Shown piece after piece: positions 8,778 through 17,511 of a DNA stretch of 34,585 nt (position 1 is the stretch's first letter; each line of letters starts with the position of its first letter). The notes under the pieces are model-generated. The model ran no database searches and was not told the DNA's origin. It worked only from the letters and a program-made list of their open reading frames with translations. Both the position numbers and the translations under genes were made by a program. Location of the stretch: positions 1 through 34,585 of the forward strand of contig JAFGDV010000037.1 in assembly GCA_016931955.1 (NCBI GenBank), written 5' to 3'. Origin of the DNA: Candidatus Altarchaeota archaeon (lineage in GTDB: Archaea > Altiarchaeota > Altiarchaeia > IMC4 > QMZM01).

Positions 8778-10730
8778 ATGAAAATCTCAAAGAACAAGAG
8801 AGGGTTTTTGTTGACGATAGCTACAATACTGTTGATTATTCCCCTGATACTGTTGATCTCCTATTACACTGGGATATCCGAGACAGGCAGCCAGGATGTT
8901 ATGGGCAAGATGAGATGTGATGAACTGCACTACTTCGTGGAAGACGTTAAAAGAGACATGCAGAGGTCTGTAACGATCTTCGGCAGAAGATCGGCAATAT
9001 ACGCCCTAGACCATCTAGTGGAAACTGGGCAGCCCTTTGAGGACTATGAATTCACATGCACCCCACAATGTGGAGTGGATTGCGGTGAATTCTTTTTCGA
9101 TGACCTGGGTTCAGAAGCAGCCATTGCCGAACTCACTATGTGCGGAACCCTTTATGGAGCGAATGTCACATACATGGTGAACCACACCATACCTGAGTGG
9201 ATCAGGAACATCGAATCCTATGCCGAAAAGATGCACTTCATATTGGATTTAAATGTTTCAGAGATCAAAGTGGTTCCAATGGATGCATGGGATTTTGCGC
9301 TCATAGTGGACTACAAGATCAGAGTACAAGATGAGGAGGGGATGTGCTATTATACTGAAAACATCATACAGGTGATATCCAACTCATCAATAATAGGCCT
9401 GGAAGACCCATTGTATGTGTTGCAGACAGATGGTCACATCTTGAAATACATAGTGAACTGCACAGTGGATCTGGACGTTAAGGCGACGGCGGGCTGCAGC
9501 AAAAGCAGTCTGGGGAATGGGGTGGCCACCGGCAGAATCGTCTACTACTCAGAGATTGACGGAGTAGCTAACTACTGTGATATCACGTCAGACATCAACG
9601 ACATAATACTCGTCATGGACAAGGCGATAGGCAGCTGCAATCAGTTTGGAGACGAATGCTGGAACATAAGCGCTGTAAACCATTTCGCGGGCGTGATAGA
9701 CTACGGCCCAAACAACATAAACAGCATAGTAAACAAATGCGACGTCAGCATCCCATGGGTATTGGATACAGGTAAATTAGATGACGGCGAAACTGGATTC
9801 GGGGGTGGATGGGCCAGGAACCCCGCCTGCGACGGAGGCGACATAAGCCGCGACGGCTGCGTAGTCATATACAATGACCCAATATGCGGGATATACGAGG
9901 TCAGGATAGGCTACGACAGCAATACAACAAACACCACCTGCTACTACGTGAGCGACATAGAGGAATACTACAACACAAAATGCGCAGTTAACTACTCAAA
10001 CGGGCCCTCCTTCTTCGACCGCCTTGACGGGAACCTGAATCTCTCAGAGAAATACGTGAGCCAGTCCATGGAATACTTCAACACGACCCTCATCGGGATA
10101 GAGACCCTCGTACAGCTCTATGAACTGGATTCATATCATTCGATTTATCCCAGCATACCGGTTTATGCAAATGCCACATGGGTTGACTACCTCTACTGGC
10201 AGGGCGTTGTAGGATGCGGGGTTATAAGCTCATGCGAGGTCGGCAAATTCAGATTAAACCTGGACTGTGCGCATTCATTCAAACATGGTGTAGGCACAGA
10301 CTGCGCATTTGTCTCAGAGTGTTACTACTGTGGAGACGGATCCTGCGACATAGGGGAGACATGCGTTAGCTGCCCAGCCGACTGCAGCTGCCCATCCTGT
10401 CCGACACAGGCAAGCCTGGAGATCTGCTCGACAGACATAGGCTCCAATAAATACGATGTCACCTTCACGTTGACTGTGACAAATGCGTCAGGAGGGTTCG
10501 ACCTCAGCGCCCTGCCAGAGATAAACGTCACCATAGAGGGTATCATCGCTGACCACACCATGAATCAGATAGGTGTTGGAACATACGAGTACACAGAGGC
10601 GGGCGTCGGCAAAAATGACCAAATAAAGGGTAATGTGACATTGATTCCGCCGCTTATCGGAGCCGGCTGCCCGACGCTGAGCGATGAGACACCATACGAT
10701 CAAGCAAAGTCTATCCCAGACACCTGCTGA
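8778..10730 (+). CDS. Cys-rich secreted/pilin-like partner protein, paralog B2
   Basis: Paralog of B1. Likely start is the ATG at 8778 (MKISKNKRGFLLTIATILL...), one nt after the A2 stop; the 8748 start in the ORF track would overlap A2. Confidence 0.8.
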   Translation: MKISKNKRGFLLTIATILLIIPLILLISYYTGISETGSQDVMGKMRCDELHYFVEDVKRDMQRSVTIFGRRSAIYALDHLVETGQPFEDYEFTCTPQCGVDCGEFFFDDLGSEAAIAELTMCGTLYGANVTYMVNHTIPEWIRNIESYAEKMHFILDLNVSEIKVVPMDAWDFALIVDYKIRVQDEEGMCYYTENIIQVISNSSIIGLEDPLYVLQTDGHILKYIVNCTVDLDVKATAGCSKSSLGNGVATGRIVYYSEIDGVANYCDITSDINDIILVMDKAIGSCNQFGDECWNISAVNHFAGVIDYGPNNINSIVNKCDVSIPWVLDTGKLDDGETGFGGGWARNPACDGGDISRDGCVVIYNDPICGIYEVRIGYDSNTTNTTCYYVSDIEEYYNTKCAVNYSNGPSFFDRLDGNLNLSEKYVSQSMEYFNTTLIGIETLVQLYELDSYHSIYPSIPVYANATWVDYLYWQGVVGCGVISSCEVGKFRLNLDCAHSFKHGVGTDCAFVSECYYCGDGSCDIGETCVSCPADCSCPSCPTQASLEICSTDIGSNKYDVTFTLTVTNASGGFDLSALPEINVTIEGIIADHTMNQIGVGTYEYTEAGVGKNDQIKGNVTLIPPLIGAGCPTLSDETPYDQAKSIPDTC

Positions 10731-10740
10731 GGCAGGTGTC
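10719..10740 (+). terminator. Perfect 9-bp hairpin GACACCTGC-TGAG-GCAGGTGTC followed by agccatattttta; possible terminator/attenuator
   Basis: Inverted repeat read directly. The stop codon of B2 (TGA 10728-10730) is in the loop. Confidence 0.5.
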
Positions 10741-10784
10741 AGCCATATTTTTAGTAAGCAATCATATAGATTACATTACATTGA

Positions 10785-11855
10785 GTGAAAGTGGAAAATG
10801 AGGAATCACCCTCGGTAGAGGAAGATAGGCTGATGAAGGAGCAGGCTGAGAAGGAAAAGAGGCTTGATAAACTCGTCAGGGACAAGATGGAGGCCCTCAG
10901 CAAGATACGCGGCCTAGTCAGCCAGCAAGCCGAACTGGAGAAGGAACTGGGGGGCATAGATGAGGGGGAGGGGGAGTTGGACAGCAACTTCAAAGACCTC
11001 AGGAGAAGGATAAAAGAGGTCTCGGCTGAATTGGATTCCGCAGCAGACGAGGAAGCGGAGCTGGAAATACACAAGAAAAAGATCCAGCTCATAGCGGAAA
11101 GCGCGAAAGTCGAAGAAGAACTCGACGAAATAACGAAGAAGAAGGTCGAAATACTCGACAAAGTGAAGGAGCTGACGAAGAACAGAGTAGAGCTCGAGGA
11201 ATCGCTTGACTCCGTGAAGGCGGAGGGGATAAAGGTCTCAAGGGAACTGGAAGAACTGAAGAAAACAACGTTTGAATACATGCACCAGATGAGCAAGGAA
11301 ATAGACGAACTCGACCGCGGCGGAAAGCCAACAGAGGCTCCGGTAGAACAGCCGCCTGCTGAGGCTCCTGTGGAAGCTCCTGTAGAGGCTCCTGTGGAAG
11401 CTCCTGTAGAGGCTCCTGTGGAAGCTCCTGTAGAGGCTCCGGTGGAAGCTCCTGTAGAACAGCCGCCTGTAACAGGAGAAGCGCCCAAGAAGGGGAAAAA
11501 AGGCCTCTTCGGGGGCGTATTCGGCAAGAAGAAACCCAAAGAAGAGATGAATATCGGCATGATTAAGGAGGTCCTTGGCATCATGGATAACCTGTTGGAG
11601 AAGCTCCCAGAAGACGTGATCAATGAATTCTCAGAGTCAGAGGAATCTAAGAGATACGAGAAACTCTACTCTGTAGTAAACGAATACAAGGGAGAAGAAG
11701 AGCAGAAGGACTACATAAAGAAAAACGCCAAAACAGTATTAACCAAGATCGATGAACTCCTTAAAAAACTCCCAGAGGACGCGCTTAATGAATTCTCTGA
11801 GTCAGAGGAGTTTGAGAGCTACAGCAGAGTACTGGAAGAGTACGGTATAAGGTGA
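10785..11855 (+). CDS. Cytosolic coiled-coil protein with EAPV repeat linker and two C-terminal LPEDxxNEFSESEE repeats
   Basis: GTG start; heptad/charged coiled coil, no signal peptide, P-rich repeat, then a duplicated ~38-aa helical motif. Confidence 0.7.
   Translation: MKVENEESPSVEEDRLMKEQAEKEKRLDKLVRDKMEALSKIRGLVSQQAELEKELGGIDEGEGELDSNFKDLRRRIKEVSAELDSAADEEAELEIHKKKIQLIAESAKVEEELDEITKKKVEILDKVKELTKNRVELEESLDSVKAEGIKVSRELEELKKTTFEYMHQMSKEIDELDRGGKPTEAPVEQPPAEAPVEAPVEAPVEAPVEAPVEAPVEAPVEAPVEQPPVTGEAPKKGKKGLFGGVFGKKKPKEEMNIGMIKEVLGIMDNLLEKLPEDVINEFSESEESKRYEKLYSVVNEYKGEEEQKDYIKKNAKTVLTKIDELLKKLPEDALNEFSESEEFESYSRVLEEYGIR
11361..11456 (+). repeat. 4 x 24-bp tandem repeat (gaggctcctgtggaagctcctgta) encoding (EAPVEAPV)n
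   Basis: Units at 11361, 11385, 11409, 11433; the last carries one substitution (ccg for cct). Confidence 0.95.
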
Positions 11856-11862
11856 TTAATAG

Positions 11863-12840
11863 ATGGGCCTGTTGGATAAGATAAAGAAAAAGAAGGAGGA
11901 GGGCGCTGAAGGTAAGGAGCTTCCATCCGGGAAACCCCTCACCGTTAAAAGCGAGGAAGAGTTCCTGGAGAAATGCAGGGGTTTGACGAAGGACTTCAGG
12001 GGTGTACTCTTACTATCTGGGGACGTTGAAGGCGAGCGTTACTCAGCCAGTCTGATAATCGACAAAGGCAGCATAATCGCTTCAACATTCGAGTTCGACG
12101 GCCTTATAATGTTCAGGGAGCAGGCCATAAACGAGATAACAGGTAAGCTCAAGGGGAGCAAGGGTATCTTGAACATATTCGAATTCGATGACGAGGACAT
12201 GCGACTCATCAGGGATACTAATAAATCCGCCTTCCTGAGCAGTCCAGTGCCTTTGAGCAGCCTAGGCCTTAAGATAAAGCTCCTAGTGGAGCAATGGGTT
12301 GAAAAACAAGAAGGTGAGGGTGCTAGACCGCTTAAACTCCCCGAGCTATTCAAGACCCGAGGCACATTCAATCTGCTTGAGCTTGCCCGAAGCCAGGAGA
12401 AGATCAAGGAAACAGGGAAGAAAGAGGAAAAAATAGGGGGATTAGAGGACGATAAACTTGGAGATATCGATCTTAGGGGAATAGAGAATCTGCTTGGAGG
12501 TGGTGGTGCAGCCGTCGATATCAGGAAGCTTGAGGAGCTTAAGAGGATAAAGGAGGAGAGGCAGAGAAAGATCGCAGAAAAACTGGCTGCAGTGAGAAAG
12601 GGGGAGGGTTCAAAAGAGAAACCGACTGAAGGTAAAAGGGTTCAGACAACAATAGACAAGTTATACAGTCTCGTGAGGAAATACAAGAAACTGAGGATAG
12701 ACGATAAGCTGGCGCACACCCTTGGAGTGAATAGGGCGCAGATCGAGGAATGGGCGGTGATCCTCGAAGAACATGATCTCATCGAACTACGTTATCCGAC
12801 TATTGGGGAACCAGAGATCCGGGTGAAAGGCGATAAATAG
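11863..12840 (+). CDS. DUF2226-like archaeal protein with C-terminal winged-helix-like segment
   Basis: N-terminal fold-like segment 'GVLLLSGDVEGERYSASLIIDKGSIIASTFEFDG', C-terminal 'KLYSLVRKYKKLRIDDKLAHTLGVNRAQIEEWAVILEEHDLIELRYPTIGEPEIRV'. Family name is from memory. Confidence 0.5.
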   Translation: MGLLDKIKKKKEEGAEGKELPSGKPLTVKSEEEFLEKCRGLTKDFRGVLLLSGDVEGERYSASLIIDKGSIIASTFEFDGLIMFREQAINEITGKLKGSKGILNIFEFDDEDMRLIRDTNKSAFLSSPVPLSSLGLKIKLLVEQWVEKQEGEGARPLKLPELFKTRGTFNLLELARSQEKIKETGKKEEKIGGLEDDKLGDIDLRGIENLLGGGGAAVDIRKLEELKRIKEERQRKIAEKLAAVRKGEGSKEKPTEGKRVQTTIDKLYSLVRKYKKLRIDDKLAHTLGVNRAQIEEWAVILEEHDLIELRYPTIGEPEIRVKGDK

Positions 12841-12897
12841 GTCTTCTTCTAGTCATGATGTGGATTTATAGTTCAGCGTGCTAATATCTATTCAGAT

Positions 12898-14490
12898 ATG
12901 GCTGAACAGGCTAATGGGAAAGAAGAGGAGGGCGCAGGGAGTGAGTTCTCAAAGGTTAAGGAGAAGGTACTGGAGAAAAAGGAACGCCTTGTAGAGTCCT
13001 ATAATGTTAGATGTGATGAAGTCGAGGTAGAAATAAGGATAGTGATAAAGAATTTCAAGCATACCTACAAGGTCATCGTCCCAGAGGTTAGCATAGCGAC
13101 TTCGGCCTTATTGGATGATATAAAGGAGAAACTGATCGGCGCCATTGAAGTCAATCCTACAGAGATATTCGACACAAAGCTGATGGATGAGTTGAAAACC
13201 GAGCTGAAGGATGATGCTGCGGTGCTCCTCAGTGAAGAACTCCCCGACCTTGGCGAGAAGACCAAGAATCAGTTTATACTGGATCTGATGAACGACCTGC
13301 TTGGCTTAGGCAATATTGAAATCTTCCTCAACGATGACCAGATAGAGGAGATCGTCATCAACTCGGCGAAGGAGCCAGTGAGGGTATACCATAAAAAATA
13401 CGGCTGGCTTGAGTCGAACATAACGTTGAAAAGTGAGGCCCAGATATCCAATTACGCGAACATAATAGCGAGGCGCATTGGGAGGGAGATAACAACATTG
13501 AATCCATTACTGGACGCCCATCTGATGACGAAGGACAGAGCCAACGCCATACTAACCCCGATATCGACGAAAGGCAATACGGTAACAATAAGAAAATTCG
13601 CTCGAGACCCGTGGACTGCCCCGGATTTTATAAAGAATAGGACAGCAAGCTCTGAGGTTCTGGCATTGATCTGGCTTTGCATCCAATACGAGATGAACAT
13701 CCTCATCTCTGGTGGAACAGGCTCTGGGAAGACTTCTTTGCTGAACGTCTGTATGCCGTTCATGCCACCCAACCATAGGATAATATCCATCGAGGATACT
13801 CGAGAGCTGCAGCTGCCGAAGTTCCTCTACTGGTGCCCGCTGACGACGAGGCCTGCAAACCCCGAAGGCAAGGGGGAGGTTACGATGCTTGACCTGGTCG
13901 TTAACTCCCTCAGGATGAGGCCTGACCGGATTATCATGGGCGAGATCCGTAAGCAAAGGGAAGCTGAGGTCCTCTTTGAGGCGATGCATACTGGCCACTC
14001 AGTGTACGGCACACTCCATGCGGACACATGCGCTCAGACCATTACGAGACTTGTTAATCCCCCGATAAACATACCAGAGAGCATGCTTGACTCAGTGCAC
14101 CTGAACGTTGTGATGTTCAGGGATCGGAGGCTGGGTGTAAGGAGGATCTTCGAGGTGGGTGAATTCCTTGAAGAGATAGACCCTAACACGAGGAGGCTGC
14201 ACTTTAATCCCAGCATACTCTACCGATGGGATCCGAGGACAGATGATATAGTCCCAGTCGAGAAGAGCGGCATAAGACTCTATGAGAAGATAGGATCACA
14301 TACTGGCCTATCAGCTGATGAGATCAGGGCAGACATAGACCTGAAGAAGAGGATCCTTGATTGGCTGGTCGAACACAACACTCGTTCCATAGAGGAAATG
14401 GGCACAGTGATGAACAGATACTACGTAGACAGAAACACGGTAATAGATATGGTGGAAAAGAATCAGGACCCTAAGGGGCTGTTTGAGTGA
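12898..14490 (+). CDS. Type II/IV secretion system (GspE/PilT/archaeal pilus) ATPase
   Basis: Walker A ISGGTGSGKTS, Asp box IISIEDTREL, Walker B RPDRIIMGEIR, His box GHSVYGTLHAD. Confidence 0.9.
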   Translation: MAEQANGKEEEGAGSEFSKVKEKVLEKKERLVESYNVRCDEVEVEIRIVIKNFKHTYKVIVPEVSIATSALLDDIKEKLIGAIEVNPTEIFDTKLMDELKTELKDDAAVLLSEELPDLGEKTKNQFILDLMNDLLGLGNIEIFLNDDQIEEIVINSAKEPVRVYHKKYGWLESNITLKSEAQISNYANIIARRIGREITTLNPLLDAHLMTKDRANAILTPISTKGNTVTIRKFARDPWTAPDFIKNRTASSEVLALIWLCIQYEMNILISGGTGSGKTSLLNVCMPFMPPNHRIISIEDTRELQLPKFLYWCPLTTRPANPEGKGEVTMLDLVVNSLRMRPDRIIMGEIRKQREAEVLFEAMHTGHSVYGTLHADTCAQTITRLVNPPINIPESMLDSVHLNVVMFRDRRLGVRRIFEVGEFLEEIDPNTRRLHFNPSILYRWDPRTDDIVPVEKSGIRLYEKIGSHTGLSADEIRADIDLKKRILDWLVEHNTRSIEEMGTVMNRYYVDRNTVIDMVEKNQDPKGLFE

Positions 14491-15573
14491 CTATAACCTG
14501 CCCTTGATGGTATGGAATCTTGCCGCCTCAAACACACTCTCAGGTGTTGTGTATCCAACAACTCTATCAGAGTCAACCACTAGCAGAAAATCACTTCCAA
14601 GGATTTTTCCAATAACCTTCTCCGCTTCAAGTCTCGCATCCATCACATTAAAGCCTCGCGTCATAATCCCTCTCACGTTTATCTTGTCAAGATCAGCTCG
14701 GCTCACTACCCTCAGGTCTTCGATACCAAGGATTCCAATGATGCGACCACTTCCCTCAGTTACTGGATAATAGTCTTGACCGGGTCTGGCGATGAGCCTG
14801 ATGAAGTCTCCTACGCTGGTGGATTCATTTACGTGGCGTATGTCTCTCACGGTTATGTTGCCGACGGTAAGCCCCCGCAGTGAATGTTTTATCTTCACTA
14901 TCTGAAGTTCACTGTTTCCTGCGTAGTAGAGGAATACGCCGATCAGGATAAGCCAGAGATGGGGCTGAAGCAAACCCACCATCACCATCATGAAGGCTAT
15001 GAACTGACCTACGTGGACTGCGATCTTAGTCGCATGTATGTAGTCCATCCACAGAGCCAGCATCGCCCTGAAGACCCTGCCGCCGTCCATGGGGAAACCC
15101 GGCACGGTATTGAATAAGCCAAGCATTAGGTTCACCCAGAGCATGCCGCTCAGGATAAAGGCAGGATTCGCGATCGTTGCACTGCCTGTTGAGAAGTTTT
15201 GGATAACAGTCCAGTAGCCCACCAGAGGAAGCTTCGTGAAAACAAGGATGGCATAGACGATGGCTGCCAGAACAAAGTTGGATAGCGGACCAGCTATTGA
15301 GATAACGATCTCTTTTTTCGGATCCTCTGGGACTTCGATGCTTGCGAGACCTCCAATGGGTGTCAGTACTATCCTTGGTACGGGTATGTCAAAGCCCATG
15401 GCAACAAGGGAGTGGCTGAATTCATGCATAAGTACGATCAGAAAGATGCTGATGAAGAAGATCAGGCTGGGCAGGCCGAGAACCGATATAAGGAGCAGAA
15501 AGAAGATGAACGTGATGTGTAATTCGACAGAAATGCCAAATAGTCTGAAGATCCTGTACGAATATTTCATCAT
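14491..15573 (-). CDS. Site-2 protease family (M50) zinc metalloprotease with C-terminal CBS domains
   Basis: HEFSH motif, second motif NTVPGFPMDGGRV, multiple TM segments, CBS-like C-terminus (ITVRDIRHVNESTSVGDFIRLI...). Confidence 0.85.
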   Translation of the reverse strand: MMKYSYRIFRLFGISVELHITFIFFLLLISVLGLPSLIFFISIFLIVLMHEFSHSLVAMGFDIPVPRIVLTPIGGLASIEVPEDPKKEIVISIAGPLSNFVLAAIVYAILVFTKLPLVGYWTVIQNFSTGSATIANPAFILSGMLWVNLMLGLFNTVPGFPMDGGRVFRAMLALWMDYIHATKIAVHVGQFIAFMMVMVGLLQPHLWLILIGVFLYYAGNSELQIVKIKHSLRGLTVGNITVRDIRHVNESTSVGDFIRLIARPGQDYYPVTEGSGRIIGILGIEDLRVVSRADLDKINVRGIMTRGFNVMDARLEAEKVIGKILGSDFLLVVDSDRVVGYTTPESVFEAARFHTIKGRL

Positions 15574-15575
15574 AA

Positions 15576-16055
15576 TCAACCGCGCGGCATCGCAGTAATC
15601 CCTGTTCGAGCGACTACCTTTATCCCTAAAACCTTCACTAGGTCGATGAACGCGTCTATCTTGTTCGAGTCGCCTGTTATCTCCACAGAGATTGTCTCAG
15701 GGCTTACGTCAACGACCCTGCCCCTGAAGACGTCGGCGTATTGCATCACCTGAGATTTATGTGACTCCTTTGGAGCGTTGACCTTTACTATGCAGAGCTC
15801 CCTGCACACGCATTCGTTGATTGAGTGGTCTGTGACCTTTATAACGTTAACTAGCTTGTTCATCTGTTTCTCTATCTGCTCGAGAATCTTGTCATCCCCT
15901 CTGGTGAGGATTGTCATCCTCGCAATACCGGGCTGCTCGGTTGATCCAACGGTTATGCTTTCTATATTGAATCTTCTTCTGGTGAACATTGATGCAACCC
16001 TCTGCAACACACCTGGTTTGTGTTCGACTAATGCGGTGAATATATGAGTCCTCAT
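15576..16055 (-). CDS. ilvN: Acetolactate synthase small (regulatory) subunit
   Basis: ACT domain [46 protein letters not shown]. Confidence 0.9.
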   Translation of the reverse strand: MRTHIFTALVEHKPGVLQRVASMFTRRRFNIESITVGSTEQPGIARMTILTRGDDKILEQIEKQMNKLVNVIKVTDHSINECVCRELCIVKVNAPKESHKSQVMQYADVFRGRVVDVSPETISVEITGDSNKIDAFIDLVKVLGIKVVARTGITAMPRG

Positions 16056-16136
16056 CTTCTGTTAGAATATTATTTTTTGCTTTTAAAACGCAGCCTCTTA
16101 TAAAGCCAACAATTAAAATAGTAATCCATACAAAAA

Positions 16137-16940
16137 ATGGCTGAAAGGGACTCTGAGAGATATCCGGAAGAAGGCGAACTGGTTATAGGAACCGTTGATA
16201 GCATATTCAAGCAGGGTGCGTTCATAAGCCTCGACGAATATGGCGACAAAAAGGGCATGCTCCACCTGTCTGAGATATCCCCTAAATGGGTTCGAAACAT
16301 TCGTGATTATGTGAAGGAGGGGCAGAAGGTAGTTCTCCTCGTACTTAAGGTTAATCTCGACAGGGGGCATATCGATTTATCACTCAGGAGGGTTACTGAC
16401 GCCCAGCGGAAAGAGAAACTGCAGGAGATTAAACAAAAACAACGCAGCGTGAAGCTTCTTGAACAACTGTCAAAGGAGCTTAAGCTCTCTGAGGAGGATG
16501 TGGCATCAATAAAGGAGAAGATCCTCAAAAACTACGATTCCTTGTATGCTGGTTTGGAGACTATAGTGGCAGACAACAGTGAGATGGACAAACTGGATAT
16601 AGAGAAGGGGTGGAAACCCCATTTCCTTGATCTGATCAATAGCAGCATAAAGGCACCGCTGGTGAATGTAACTGGTTATGTATGTTTTAGGAGCTACATG
16701 GGAGATGGGGTTGGTGACATAAAGGAATCATTGGTGAAGATAAGAGACTATGATCGTGATCATAACATAGAGGTTTCGTATATCTCCGCCCCAGTATACC
16801 GGATTAATGTCACTGCCGAGGACTATAAAACAGCGGAGAAGATACTCAAAAATTCCACTGAAGAGGGTATAAAGTATCTTGAAGAACACAACGGGATTGG
16901 AGAATTCCATAGAAAGCTCGCGGAGAAACCAGAAAAGTGA
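16137..16940 (+). CDS. eif2a: Translation initiation factor aIF2 alpha subunit
   Basis: S1 domain GELVIGTVDSIFKQGAFISLDEYGDKKGMLHLSEIS plus aIF2a helical and C-terminal domains; followed by nop10, a common archaeal gene order. Confidence 0.92.
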   Translation: MAERDSERYPEEGELVIGTVDSIFKQGAFISLDEYGDKKGMLHLSEISPKWVRNIRDYVKEGQKVVLLVLKVNLDRGHIDLSLRRVTDAQRKEKLQEIKQKQRSVKLLEQLSKELKLSEEDVASIKEKILKNYDSLYAGLETIVADNSEMDKLDIEKGWKPHFLDLINSSIKAPLVNVTGYVCFRSYMGDGVGDIKESLVKIRDYDRDHNIEVSYISAPVYRINVTAEDYKTAEKILKNSTEEGIKYLEEHNGIGEFHRKLAEKPEK

Positions 16941-17119
16941 AAATCAGGAAATGCCCTGTTTGCGGCACCTACTCCCTACAAGAAAGCTGCTCTGAATGTT
17001 TTTCCAGAACCGTTTCCCCCAGGCCTGCAAGATTTTCACCTATTGATCCCTACGGGGCATATAGGAGAGAGATGAAGAGGGGTATGCTTAAAGATGCTCA
17101 TAAAGAAAACAGCCCTTGA
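16937..17119 (+). CDS. nop10: H/ACA RNP component Nop10
   Basis: 60 aa, CPVCGTYSLQESCSEC zinc site, PARFSPIDPYGAYRR motif; GTGA overlap with aIF2a. Confidence 0.9.
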   Translation: MKIRKCPVCGTYSLQESCSECFSRTVSPRPARFSPIDPYGAYRREMKRGMLKDAHKENSP

Positions 17120-17465
17120 ATTCATCCTCGGTGTCTCGAGGAGCACACACCCCAAGGAGTTCACCGCATTGCTTCGCGGTAGCCCTGACGTAATCAAGGA
17201 GGTCCTCCTCATACCTGGCTCACTCTTTGGTGAAAACTTCGCAAGCATACGGTTTGATATGAAACCCTTTGATTCCACCATAGTAGGAAGCGTGCACTCT
17301 CATCCGTCGACCTCCTATGAGCCCTCCAACGCAGACCGAGGGTTTTTCTCTAAGACCGGTTTCATACACCTGATCGTTAAATACCCCTATAAAAGTATAA
17401 AAGACGTTGCAGCATATGATCTCCAGGGTAACAGAGTGGATCTTGGTGTGGAAGGGCAGCTATAG
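17094..17465 (+). CDS. JAB1/MPN/JAMM-family metalloprotease
   Basis: JAMM signature HSHPSTSYEPSNAD; overlaps the nop10 3' end. Confidence 0.8.
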   Translation: MLIKKTALEFILGVSRSTHPKEFTALLRGSPDVIKEVLLIPGSLFGENFASIRFDMKPFDSTIVGSVHSHPSTSYEPSNADRGFFSKTGFIHLIVKYPYKSIKDVAAYDLQGNRVDLGVEGQL

Positions 17466-17511
17466 GTATGTTTATATAGTCCAAAGATGAATAGATAACA
17501 CCAAACGCAAA

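Noticed and set aside
11361-11456. Short direct repeats resembling a CRISPR-like array
   Set aside because: Units are contiguous with no spacers and encode an in-frame EAPV linker. No CRISPR array or cas genes seen in the window.
10751-11623. 290-aa minus-strand ORF with STGAST repeats
   Set aside because: Antisense of the EAPV-repeat coiled-coil gene; low-complexity Ser-rich translation and no independent coding support.
14483-15598. Plus-strand ORFs 14483-14770, 14884-15117, 15260-15598
   Set aside because: They lie antisense to a well-supported site-2 protease gene and show no recognisable domain.
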